A model generated the notes under the pieces. It was not told the origin of the DNA. It ran no database searches and saw only the letters and a list, made by a program, of their open reading frames with translations. The position numbers and the translations under genes were made by a program. 64,000 nucleotides of DNA from Papilionanthe hookeriana x Papilionanthe teres (lineage: Eukaryota > Streptophyta > Magnoliopsida > Asparagales > Orchidaceae): assembly GCA_022702705.1 (NCBI GenBank), contig CM040426.1, positions 74,917,306 through 74,981,305 of the forward strand, read 5' to 3'. Positions 13,701-27,200 of this stretch are shown here, piece after piece (the first letter of the stretch is position 1; each line of letters opens with the position of its first letter).

Positions 13701-15233
13701 CCTTGTTATGGCTCATCTTGACCTCATTTAGAGGCTTGCTTGGTTTGTTTCAGCTCATACCCGTGAGCCTAATCTGGATAAACAATTGTTGCCCTTATTC
13801 TCTTGCTTTCGGAAATTCGTTCTTTTAGCTTTATATTTAGCTTTGGTTTTGGGCTATATGTTGGCTGGATTTCGTTTTTTATGAGGAGCTTTTGTTCTAG
13901 CTTGTGCTGGGTTTGTTTTGACCCCATACTTGGCTCGGTTTTGGCCTTTCCTATGGTTTGAACTGCTGGGTCTGTGTTGGAATTGAGGTTGGGCTTGTTT
14001 TGCCTTTGCTCTGGCTCGATTTTGGCCTTTGTGTTGGTTCGGTTTTGATCCTATTGGCACTTCTGGTTTCGGTTTTATATATGGATGGTTGTGGCTGTTA
14101 CCTAGGCTCGTTTTCCACCCTATAGTGGCTCGGGTCTGGTTTGCATGCGCTGGACCTTGTTTCCTTTTATGTTGAATTCGTTTTGGATTGAATGCTGGGT
14201 TATTCCTCTAGTCATGGTGGCTCGGGTGAGGCTTTGTTTTGGGTATTGTTGGGGTGTGCTGAAGTTGGATGTTGGGCTCGGTTTTAAACATATGGGAGCT
14301 GTGGCATTATCTTTATACTCGGCTTAATTTCACTTTGTCCAGCAACTTGATTTAATTGTCGAAATGGCGGTGTTTGGCAAGGTCCCAATTTGATTTTGGA
14401 GTGTTTGGTGAGTTCTTTGCTTGCTTTGTTTGGTGAGTTTGGAGTTAACCTGAGATGGCATGGGAGCTTGTACACTCACTGTCTTATGTATGAAAAATTT
14501 GGTGATTCTCCCGCTGTTATGAGCTTGACCTAGAGTCTGAGAGTGGTTCCGTGTGGGAAGAATTGTGTTCCAGATGATAAAGAATTAATTGAGGATCGGA
14601 GGGCTGGATTTTAGTATGAGTCTGGGGCTTTAGTCGGTTTTCTTTGAGTCACTTTTCTTTTCTTTTCCCGTTTGATTTGTGGATTCCTGAACGATTCTTG
14701 AAGGTCACTGCTTTTGGTTTAGTCCTATCTGAATGCAAGGATACCCGTTTCAGGGACAATCCAATCGTGCCCAAGTGAGAAAATGACGTCCTCAGGACCG
14801 ATTCAAGGACCTCGGGCTATGCTTTCGGGTTCGTTGTTATATGTTTTAGGGGCGAGTAGATTAATCTTCCTCCCGTTGTGGTCTTTCCTGGACTGGAGGC
14901 GGGTTAATCTCCTCTTCGTCCCCTCCTTATTGATTTACACGTGTTCCCCACTTCACTCGGAGTCGGTTTTGTTTTGCTTTGTTTTGGGGCAATGACGGCG
15001 ATGATGCAAAAGGCACGCCGGTGATAGAGTAGAATGATATCCCATCCTACAACATCGGGACTCGCTCCGGGGCCCCAGTGAGCCGTAGGATGACGGTATC
15101 GTTCACCGCTACAAGCGCAAGCGGGCACCCGTACCTTCTTAGGATTGTTAGTGATCCTTCACCCGACGAATTGATCGACTCGTGGACGATCATGATTTTC
15201 AAAATCCGATAAAAATATGATATTACATTTCGA

Positions 15234-15280
<47 letters not shown>

Positions 15281-18200
15281 CCACTACAATCGGAGATTGA
15301 TAAAACTCTCTTTTATATGCTCGAAACTCATGTGCATGCTAAAAATATAAATTTCAAAAACTATATTATAAAATCCGGTCATGTCACTCGTTGATTGTCG
15401 GTCTTGGGTTGAGGAACACTCTCCCGAGTCGAGTTTAGTTGGACACCCTTCACTTGAAGTGGCGGGCTTTATACACTCGTGTGACCGAGGTAGCCTTCGA
15501 CGACCGCTTCGAGCAGTATTACACAGTTCTGAGCCTAGCCCCGACCCGAGTGCTTGCGGTTTTCTTCGGGCTTTCGTTTGATTTTTGATGAAGCACTCGT
15601 GGTCCTTTTTCCGGGATTTCCCGAGATTTTCCGAGATTTTGGTGATTTTATTTTTGACTTTCGTTTGTTTTCTCGGGTTTTTTTTTTTACGTTACAAGTT
15701 AGTCTCCTTGCTTTCTCGAGCTTTTCGACGATTTTTTCCTTCTCTTGTTTGGCTTTTATGTGATACACTCATGCTGGCTACACATAAGAAGACTACGTAT
15801 CTCCCAGGTATACAGGTTTGTTTATTTTTACAGTATGTTCTTTTATATACCTGTTGCTATTGCATGCTCTACTGTTTAGCACGTTATACTGTACCTTGTT
15901 GCATGTTTTACTGTTTTTCCCGTGCTGTATATCCTGTCATGAACCGTACAACATTTAAACATACTTCGCATAGGATGTTTAGAAGACCTCGACCATCAGC
16001 CACCCGATTGAACATTTTAACTTGCCATTCTAGAAAACTCAACCTCTTCACGGCAAGGAGCTTGGAGCTGGCATGGTGGGCAGCACGATCGCCTTCGACA
16101 GCAGAGTGCATCTTCATCAGCAAGATTATAGAATAGCCCGGGAAGTCAGCGAGGTCCGTTTTCGGATCTCTGATATCCCCTAGTCTCTTTCCCTTTGGAT
16201 TCTACGATATAACATTCCAAACTTGAGCCAATTCCTTTTGCACATCTCCATATTTACTTCGTTGAAAAGTCTTATCCTTTTGACCTCCTTTAAGATAATA
16301 TTTCCTGATTTTTATCAAGAATTTCCTTAAGTGATTTCGATCATTTAAGATGTAATTAACTATAGGGTTATTCTTATAGGAGCATTTCCGAACCCAACTT
16401 AAAATAAACCCTACTTAATTCTTTATATTAAATAGGAGAATTTGTTCGACGAATAAAATGGTTTCGCAGACCAAACGGACGTCATATATTTCTTAGTTTA
16501 TTTGATCGAGCCTCACTTCTCAAGTCTTGTGTTTGTCTTTCGGGATAAATGCATAGACTTGAGAGTAGTAGCTTCTTTCATTTAAACTATGAAAAATATG
16601 GGATCGGTTGATTCATTTCCTTTTCTTGAAGGATCCTTCCGAAGCGGGCGACGGGATTTCGATTCCGGCGACCGACAGCTTCTTACGGGCACTTCACGCA
16701 CAAAACAACGCCGACAGTGTATTAAGTCTTCTAAATCATTCTAAAATTTATCTTTAGAGTCTATATCTAAACCAACTTGAGGAGCATAAGCACTTATACA
16801 ATTAAAAATCTTACTATCAATAATAATCTTAAGTATTATAATTTTATCTCCAACTCTATTAATTTTAACAACATTATCTTTCAAACTCTTATCTATAATT
16901 ACACCTACACCGTGTCTAGTACGACTCTTACCAGAATAGCATAGTTTAAAATCTAAGTTATCAATCTCCTTAGCTTTTTCTCCAACCCATTTAGTTTCTT
17001 GAATACATAATATATTTATCTTTCTATGAATCATAATATCAACCAATTCCATTAATTTACCATTGAGAGTACCTATATTCCAAGATCATATCCTAATGCT
17101 AGTATCATGGACTAACTTCTTTACCCGCATTCATCCGTAATGTGGGAACCGTTACTTACTTGACACTACACCCTGGCGCCGGTGTAGCGGCCCTAGCACA
17201 CTTTCCACTATATTATCGCTTCCAGAGGACGCCCTAGCACTTACACAATGATCAAAAGGATTCATGTCATGATTTTTTTCGACAAGTTTTACACTGGTTG
17301 TCGACTACCTAACGCAACCCTCCACTTTTCACATCCGGGCTTGGGACCGGCAACGGCAGTGTTAAGAAAATAAAAATAAAATAAAATTTAGTAATGAGAA
17401 AATAGAAGTGATCCCAAAAGGCCCCTAAATATATACTAATATATTTTGAAGGGAATTTAGGATTGGAAATGGTCTGCATGGCCCCAAGGGATGTTTGATT
17501 TCCTTTCCATACTGACAGTTACAACATTGAATAATGACACGAGTAACATCTCATTTTGTGAAAGGATAATAAAATAATCTCGATAAGTCTGGCAGCCTCA
17601 TCACCACTATCACGTTGGCTAAACCATCTGCATGTAATTGCTTATAGGAATGTCTCTCTAGATGAGCAGAAAGTCAAGTGGTCCTCGTAAGAGGAAGCCA
17701 TCATGAAGTTTAAAGGAGTAATGGTGGAGGTTAAGCCAAACAAATAAATGGCTTAAATTTTGATGGCAGAAGATGTCAATTGCTAAGCATGAAAGGATCG
17801 GCTTGCTAATAACATTAGTGGAGCTTCCACCATCAAAAAATAGCTTACATCTTTTCCCACGACATACAATATAGGTGCAGAAGAGGTGGTACATTTTCCT
17901 CTTCCCTGGCATATGGAATTGTAAGAATACAATGCATGGCCATCACCAACTTGATTTCTTCTAAGCCATTCAAGATTTCATCATTATCCTATAAATCCTC
18001 ATAAGGAATGTTGGTGTTCTCAATTTTTAATTCAGTGTTGTAGAAAATAAGGGCATGATGGAGAGAATAATGAGACACAAATCTTGGCTGATGATGCATG
18101 AAGCAATTAAAGAATTTTCTAGTGACAAAATATTTATGTGTCAAAAGGATCTAAAGCACATTCTTTTGTGATGATTAGGCCAATAGCGGTCAATTTTTCA

Positions 18201-21200
18201 GATGTTGAGCAATAGTTGGTCCAACTTATAGAGGAAGTAAGGCATAAAATACTTTTTGGATTGCTATGACAGATTTGATCAACATTTATTTATTCCATTT
18301 ATATTTTTCCACCTCAAGGGAATGCTAACAAGTACCATCAATGGTAATGGGATTTATAGATCAGCCTACACATGAATGTCTATGAGAAGCCCTATAATGA
18401 ATTTAGCCTTGATTAAATCATCCAATTCATGGAGAAAGGAACAAGCAACAAGGTGTTAAAACAAACTTAGGCAATAGACAAGATGTCAGCTATGATATTA
18501 GAGAATATATTTTTGATAGAAAGGTCAATGCATGGCAACCCATGTGTCAATGAGTGGTGCATTAGAATTATTAAGCTCATGTTTTATACCCCTCTAGAAG
18601 TAATTCATAAGATTTGTGAGTACCAGGTGTGAACTGGATTATCTTTGCATCATTCTTATGACACAAGTTATAATTCTCTTCAAAATGAGCAAGTTAATTA
18701 ATGAAATAATTTGGATTGTGGCAAACATCAGAGTCTAAATTGATTGTAAATGGGAGATCAATATCAATAGAGTGACTGGGGTGATAACCAAGTTGTTGGT
18801 CACAATGTGTGACGCCATGGCAAGAATAAAATCCTCACCTTCATACAAGTAGTCATACAAATGATGAGAATGAAACTCATCCTCATGATAAGTTCAATGA
18901 GCATACAGGAGGAAATTTTTAAATCGACTTATTAAAAAAAATCTTTAAAAAAACAAAATTGGCATTTTACATGTCGATCTTGATTGGCCTTGGAATAAAT
19001 TAAACAGGTAAACTGTCGATTTTGCTCAACTATTAGAGCAATAATCGAACTAGGTGGTGGCTAAAGTTGTGAGAAAAGTTTTCTTTCATTTTAAGGATTT
19101 TATTCACTGAAATATAAAAGGGCGGGAGGAGGGAACTCCTTTCAGACCTCAAAAATCCCAAAATATAGTTGTCTGGGTAGTGTTTTTCGTCGAGTATCTT
19201 TTATTTCTGCATTAAGAGGTATTTGTCATTTTTTTATTAATTTTCTGTTATTGTTATTTTTATTATATGCTTAATAATAAAAATAGTAATCTAAAATTAT
19301 TATAGTATTTAAATAATTTTTAAATTAGCATTAATATTAATTTATTTAGTACTAATAATAATAATAGTATTAATAATAATAATTGAGACTAAATTTTAAA
19401 AGGCAGAAATTAAAAATAATATTAAAAACTCAAAATATAATATCATAACAACAACAATAATAATAATACTAATTAATAATAAAAAAGAGATTTGTATTTC
19501 TTGGTGCTTCTATTACATTGTACAAAGGGTGGTATTTATACAAGTATTATAAGATTTAGAATAAGAAAGAAAATAAATTAAGAGCGGAAATTAAGCCTGG
19601 ACATCAGTATATGGAATCGGCGTTAATTACACTTTATCAGGGCAACCAATGTCATTACACCATATCAGGATAATTAATGCATATCAGGGTGATTAATTTC
19701 ATTGATCAATATCACAGCAATTAATGTCATTGATTTATTTCTGGTAATCATGCTAACAAAATTATTTCCGGTAATCATGCTAACACCCCCCCTCAAACTC
19801 ATGATAATATGGTGAATGTCATCTTGAGTTTGCTCAGTAGATCTTGAAACTGTGTGAGAGAATGATTTTTGGTGAAGATATCAGCTGTTTGGTTAGCAGA
19901 GGGAATATGAATTTGAGGTATGATGCCTTGAGTAACATGATGACGAATAAAGTGACAAACAATTTCAATATGTTTAGAACGCTTATGAAAAACGTCATTA
20001 TGAGAGATCTATATAGCACTTATATTATCACAATGAAGCATAGTAGCAGAAGATTGTTGGACACTCATATTGGATAACAACCAGCATAGCCAAAGTAATT
20101 TAGATGTGGCATCAGCTAGAGCACGATACTCGAATTTTATGCTAGAAAATGAGAAACGGTTGTTTGCTTTTTGCTACGCCAAGAGATAAGAGAATCTTCT
20201 AAGAAGAAGCAATAACCAGTGGTAGAACTACGATCTGTGGGATCACCAGCCCAATCAGCATCAGAGTAGTCGGATAACACCAAAGAGAAGTGAGCAGAAA
20301 AATGCAGACCATGAAAAAGAGTGCCTTTAATATATTGAAGTATTCGAATAGTTGCAGAAAAATGTGATGAGCGAGGGGCAGTCATGAACTGACTAAGTGA
20401 ACAGCATATGATATATCAGGTCGAGTAACAATGAGATAAATAAGACTTCCCACGAGTTGTCGATATAGAGTAGGATCATCAAGAGAAGTGTCATCGAGAG
20501 GAAGTATGTTTGCAACTGAGTTCCAATGGGTTTGATATAGTTTTATTATCTGTAATACCCGCTCGAGAAAGTAGATCAGATGCATATTTAGCTTAAGAAA
20601 GATAATAACCTTCAAAATTATGAGAAACTTCAAGCCCCAAAAAATAACTGAGATTGCCAAGGTCCTTAATTTCAAAACATTGACTGAGAAAATGTTGTAA
20701 TTCGGAGATGCCAGATATGTCATTACCTGATATTATTATATCGTCAACGTAAAGTCGCAGAAGTACAATACCCTAGTCAATTCGACGAACGAACAGTGTT
20801 GAATCATGTGGACTAGAGATAAAGCTAAGTTGAGCAATAGTAAAACTAAATTTGGCAAACCAGGCTCAAGGAGCTTGTTTTAATCCATACAAGACTCGTC
20901 GGAGCTTGCAGACTTTATGAGGAGAATGAACGACTAAGTCCCAAGTATGAGTTTTCTCCAAAGCTTGAAGTACTTCCAACATAGCTTGCTACCAAAGAGG
21001 GTCAGTACTTGCCTCACGATAAGAGCGAGGTTCATGAAGGGTTGCAATAGCAAAATAACAATGGAAATAAATAAGGGAATGAGGAGTTTCTCTTACTCGG
21101 ATATAACGACGAAGAGTGGTGTCAAGGGTAGGTGGAAGTTGGAGGATCAGTAGCTGGAGCGAACTCAATAAGAGAAAGTGTGGAAGGCCTAATATTGAGC

Positions 21201-24200
21201 TTATCAAAATTCTTTGTGTCAGAACTTGGAAATAACTCAATTACGGAGTCAGTTCGAAACATAGAGTCGATATTGACAGGATGGTGAAATTTAAAAAGAG
21301 ATAAGAATATGGTATTTTCCCAAAAGGTAACATGATGTGATATTCAAAGTTTATTTGTAATAGGATCCCAACAACGATACCCTTTGTGTTCAAATCCATA
21401 CCCAAGAAGACAACATAAACGCACTCGTGGTTCTAATTTCGTATGTTTATGGGCTTGTAAAAGAACAAAACAGGCACGGCCAAATGGTTTAAGTAGAGAA
21501 TAGTTAGGAGGCTGCCCAAACAGTTTTTCAAAAGGGGATAAATTTTGGAGAGCTAAGGTAGGAACTCGATTAATGTTGTACACTGCAGTAAAAGCTGCTT
21601 CACCCCAAAATTTTTCCAGACAAAAAGGTATAAAGAAAAAGGGCATAAACAAAGTCAAGAATATGACGTTTTCGTTCAACTCGTCCATTTTGTTGGGAAG
21701 TGCGAGGACAAGAGCGTTGAACCCAGGTACCTTGTTGATTAAGAAATTGGAGTAAGGAAAAATCCCGATATTCCATAGCGTTGTCAGTTTGAAGAATTTT
21801 AATAGTAGAGGAGAATTGAGTTTTAATCATATTAGCAAAAGAAGTGTAGATTTTTTGCAATTCAGATCGATTTTTCAAAAAATAGATCCATGTAAAACGA
21901 GAATAATCATCAATAAATAACACAAAATAATGAAAGTCGTTTATTAAAAGAATAGGGTAGGACTCCAGATGTCTAAATGAACTAAGCCAAAAGTACTTTC
22001 TAAAATTGAATTACTAAGATTAAACGACAATGCTGGTTGCTTTGCAAGTTGACAATGTAAACAATTAAATGACTCAAACTTTGTAGATCCTAACAAGCCA
22101 CGCGAAATTAAAGGTTAATTTTACTGGCTAAGGAATGACGAAGATGAAGATGTCATTGGTGAATAGAGGAGTTGGTAGTTGTAACAACAGACAGAAATTT
22201 CTTGGGAAGATGTAGAGATACAAGATCAAATAATCGACCCACCCTGCGACCCGTCCCAAGAATTTGTCCCGTTTGTGGATCCTGTACCTAGCAACATGAA
22301 GGGAAAAAGTTAACATTTAGCTCTTGTTCACATAATTGACCAACAGAGACAAGATTGAGGGCTAAATTAGGGATACAATAGGTTTCAGGAAGACTAAGAT
22401 TGGAAGTAGATACATGACCAGTGTGAGTGATGTTCATTTTGCTACCATTAGTAGTGTGGATCAGTGGTAAGAAAGAAATCGGTGATGTGGTAGACAACAG
22501 TTTAACATTATTAATCATATGATTACAACAGGCAGAGTCAAAAAGCCAATGAGGGTTACCCAATGTGATAGACATGAAAGCAGATGAATTGGAAAAGATA
22601 ACATGTTTGAATAGTGTTTCAATAACACTCATAGTGATAGCAGTAGACCTGTCAGTGGTAGCAACAAAGATGAAAGTAACATTGTATTTCTTGGTACTTT
22701 TATTACATTGCACAAATGGTGGTATTTATACAAGTATTATAAGATTTAGAATAGCAAAGAAAATAACTTAAGAGCGGAAATTAAGCCTAGACATCAGTAT
22801 ATGGAATCGGTGTTAATTACACCATATCAGGGCAATTAATGTCATTGCACCATATCAGAACAATTAATAAATATCAGGGCAATTAATGACATTGATGCAT
22901 ATCAAGACAATTAATGTCAATAGTTTATTTTCGGTAATCATGCTAACAAAATTATTTCTGGTAATCATGCTAACAATAATAAATAATATTAGAGTTTTAG
23001 AGGCAAAACTGATTATTAAAATAATTAACCAACATTAATAATAATTTATTGACTATTAATATTAATAGTACTAATAGTAATAATAATAAGAACAATAAAA
23101 ATAAAATTTACATTAATATCAACTTTTTTAAAATAGATAAATAATAACATAAAAATTAAAAATTAATTTTAGAAACTTTAATGAAGATCAATTTGCTATT
23201 AATAATAAAAAAATAAAATTAACAGCAACAACATACTTTGTAATAACGATAATAATAATAACAATAATAATGAAGGTCACGTTTCAAAAAATAGATATTA
23301 AAAAAGAATATTAAAAACCCCAAATATAACATATTAATAATAGTAACAACATAGGATTAATAGCAAAAACAACATTAGTATTAATAGTAAAAAGTAATAC
23401 TATGTAATTTAAAAATAATAATATATTGACTTATTATTATAGATATAAAACAAAACTTGTATAATCGAAAATTATATATTTTAAAAATTAATAATAATAA
23501 TAATAATAATAATACTTGTAACCATAATAAGAGGAGTAAGATTTGCAATAATAAACTTAATAATATTAATAGTATAAATATTATAAAAGGCCAAAAAATC
23601 ATTATCATAATAATAATAATAATTACTATTATTATAATAATGTTAAGAATGATAACTATAATAACTAAATATGTTGAATAAAATAAATATAATATATGGT
23701 AACATTTTTTTAAAATTGGTTATTAATTAGTTATAATAATAATATTATTATTATTATTATTAATTAATTAAAATAATAATAATGGTAACTGTTGTTAAAT
23801 TACTAATAATAATAATAATAACTATAATTTAAATAATATTAGTAACTATAATAATAATTTTAATAATATTAACTATAACAATAATTTAGCTTGTTAATAC
23901 AAACTATTATTTTTAGGGGTTATTACAAACAGCGGTCGTAAAACCTCCCATATTACATACCATAGCTCCCAAATATTAATATTACGCACAAAGGGCACTA
24001 TTACGATGCCGTTGAGAGCAGTGGACACGAAGGTCTGTCGACTTCGTCACTGACGACCGCAAGCTCATTGGTGATATCTCCACTTAGTTTAACAGCCGGT
24101 ATTTTCATCTTCGATGTCATCGTCTACAGACAAGTAGATATGAGGATGGCGTATGAAGACGATAACGCAAAACCGAGCGGCAAACCCATGAGATATGGAA

Positions 24201-27200
24201 TTGGAAATGTTGGAATCAGGAAGGCAGTTGGTGGGACGGAGGGACAGCTGGCGTGATGCGGAAAGGCAAGTCAGGCTAGCTTCCGGAATGCAGAACGGCG
24301 GGTGGTTCATGGGAAGTCAAATCGGTGGAGCCGGAACAGAGGGACATCTATTTTCCCAAACTTCAACATCTCGCACCTCTCCAAATACCACTGAAAGAAT
24401 GGAAGGGGATATCTTTTACACGAGCATCATGGTGGCGGACCTCCGTGGCCCCTGCTATCAACGTCGTCGTAATAATGTCGCTACACGTAATATTAATATT
24501 TGAAACCGTGGTATGTAATATGGACATGAGACATGTCACTCCCTTCCCATATGCAATTGCGCACTTCTCTCAAGTATAGTACTCCATAAAAACAAACTAA
24601 TAAAATATAATGACATTAAACATAAATAATGACGTTCGTTCACTAAAGCAATTGTTTGGTGTTTGTTGACCTCATTTTAGTGAGGTCTTAGGCTATTCCT
24701 CCTAGACCCTAGGATCTAACTTTAGGAATTCCTTATTGACCATCCTAGCGGACTAGTAGCGGAGCCCACCTCACATGTAGACTTCGAACAACCACTAGAC
24801 CAATTTTGTAAGACCATCGCATGAGTAGTCAACGACTCGACTCTTTGTTGCGAAAGTTAAAGACTAACATGTAGAGAGCTCGAAAATGAGTTCTCATAGA
24901 GGCGAACGACCTTAGGTGAACCCTTCATGACTCGAATTCGCGCACACCGCAACTTGACGCTTTTTGACCCGTTTGTCGGCGAACTTGTCCGGACGACACC
25001 GGATGACGAAACGGACCACACGGATGCGTCCGGGACGTCGAATTTAGCTAGGAAGGATACCCATATTGCTATGGTTCTACGCGCGTGCGAACGGCACGAA
25101 AATTGATGCGCATTTTTTTTTAATTAGCGGGGCACGGGTTCGGACTCGGCCGGGTTCGATTCGGAGCTCGTCGCGAGTTGAACACGAGCCTAGCTTGTTT
25201 CAAATTTTAAAATTTGAATTTCAAATTTAACCACATAATTTTATCTTAATTAGATTTGATTATGGATTATTATTTTCCTAATGGAGTTAGTCCAGGGTTG
25301 GGTTATTATTTTCCTAATGGAGCTGTCCCGGAGTTGGAAAGGATTCAATTCCCCGCCTAACTCATGCGTAACGGCTATGGGAGAGGCGCGAGACACAAAT
25401 CTCGCTCATCTGGACAAATCGACATTCGGCCTTCGTCTTCCTCTCCCGTTCCTCTCACCCGCTGGTTCTCGATCGATCGCCCCGTCTTCCTACGCTCTCC
25501 TCCCTCTGCGCAGAAACCCTCGCCTGCTTTCATCCCCCTGCAGTCGTCTTCTCTCGCTGGTCGACCAAAGCTCCAGCGGCTCGCCTTCCTTCTCGACAGA
25601 ACGCCCGCTTCTTCTCGTTCGACTAGCCTCTCCTCACCGCACCGAGAGCCCGCGTCTCCTCTTCCCTACGCACGACACCGCGCGACCCTCCCAGCTCCTC
25701 TGAATCCCGCTCGCTTCCTCTCTCCCGCTCCTCTCTGCAAACCGAAGCCCGTCCGCTCCCTCGCTCGACTGAAGCTCCCCATTCGGCCCCTCTGCAAGCC
25801 TCCCTCGCTCACTGCTTCCCCTCTCCCGATCGCCCCCATCTTCCTCACGCTCGACACGGAATCCCGCTCGCCCTTGCTCCTCTCTTCCGCTCGAACGCCC
25901 GCCATCCTCCACTCGCTCGCTCGCCTCTCTTCACGCACGAGCTCGCCCGCCGCTGCAGACTTCTCCTCTCCGCCTCCAAAGCCCTCGGCCGAACGCCTCT
26001 CCCCACGACCGGAAGTCCCGTTCGAGGAACCACTCGCCTGCTTGCTTCCCGCATTTCGAGACCGAAAGGCTCGGACCTATTTTGTAGCATTTTCCGGACT
26101 CCCTCGGGTCGTATTTTTCGATCCCTTATTTTATCCGGATTCTGCTAGTTTTCCTACTTCTGCAAAGTTTTTTTTTTGTATACGAATTGAAATGCTTGGA
26201 TTCGAGCACTTGTTTATTAAGAATTGTTTAGTCTTCCTTTTCGTTTATTGAAACATCTTTTCGTTTATTCGAAAGGGAAGTGTGCTTGCATGATTATAAT
26301 TTATAGACGTCTGATTCATACATCTTACTCATATATATGTTTAAGGCTATGAACACATGCACATCATTCAACCCTTCGAGTGTTTTCGCATTTATATATG
26401 ACATATTTTTGCATTGTGAGACCTGATTTTAAACAATTGATATGGTGTTTACCTAACTTTATACTCGAATCGGGCTTCATCTAATGAAGCACCGAATTTG
26501 TTGGTGGATATTACATTGTACTTTTGCTTTTAGGAATGAAATGTATTTTCCATTAAAAGTTAAGGTGACACGTATGGAAAAAGTTAAAACTCAGGTTCTA
26601 GATATGCAAACAAGTATGAGCTTGCGCAGCATGCATACAGGTCTTATTTGTTCTACTGATTTGGATATGGTTTCATAAGCTCGCCAATTTGAAAAGTTAA
26701 AAAAAAAAAATGTTTTATTTAAGTTTTTTTTTATTTTTCTTTTTAGCCACTTGAATTCACCGTGTTGAAAGGGTCAGGTTCTATTTTGAATCGCATGAAC
26801 TTACATGCAACATATCTTTGTTTTAAGTGTTTTCAATATTGATTTTGGGCTGCATAATATTACTTGTTTTGGAGCCGTTCATATGCTGATTTTGGAGTTT
26901 TGAAATTACTATTTTTGGAGACTTCTATATGCCGATTTGGGGGATGTTTTTTGTGCACTATTTGGAGTCGTTTTGGGGCTTTATAATTGTTGTTTGGAGC
27001 CTTTGGAAGCTATAGGATGACATTGGAAGGATAGAAAGTGATGTTTTATGCTTGGAAACATTGTAGGAAGAGTAAATCTGTTGTCTAAGTGGTTTGAGCC
27101 TTTGGAAGCTATAGGATGACATTGGAAGGATAGAAAGTGATGCTTTATGCTTGGAAACATTGTAGGAAGAGTAAATCTGTTGTCTAGTGGTTTGGAGGTG

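Larger units (their letters stand above)
19786..22682 (-). mobile_element. Copia-C internal region, lacking primer-binding site and most of gag
   Basis: In protein order the minus strand carries protease (22288-22640), integrase (21344-21923), reverse transcriptase (20382-21000) and RNase H (20137-20385), then a polypurine tract. At the 5' end the LTR passes directly into coding sequence just before the protease (VTFIFVATTDRS, SVIETLFKHVIF); there is no TGGTATCAGAGC-type site. It is therefore a deleted, non-autonomous copy with about 3.5 kb total length. Confidence 0.82.

Noticed and set aside
15554..16136. Open frames of 69 and 183 codons in S1
   Set aside because: They have Phe/Ser/Arg-rich composition from a T-rich LTR segment, with no domain and no counterpart in S2.
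19488..22980. Target-site duplication of Copia-C
   Set aside because: AGATT on the left and ATAAT on the right do not match, so no duplication was claimed.
23457..23681. Open frames of Asn/Ile or Leu repeats
   Set aside because: They are translations of AAT/ATT arrays.
24325..24579. Short frames in the centre of the TIR element as possible genes
   Set aside because: No known motif, no splice context, and two overlapping frames are open equally. They were kept only as part of the element.
25364..26251. A 295-codon open frame, the longest in the window
   Set aside because: It lies in a CT- and CpG-rich tract within S2. Several frames on both strands are open there, the peptide is Ser/Pro/Arg low-complexity, and the same kind of tract in S1 does not keep the frame.
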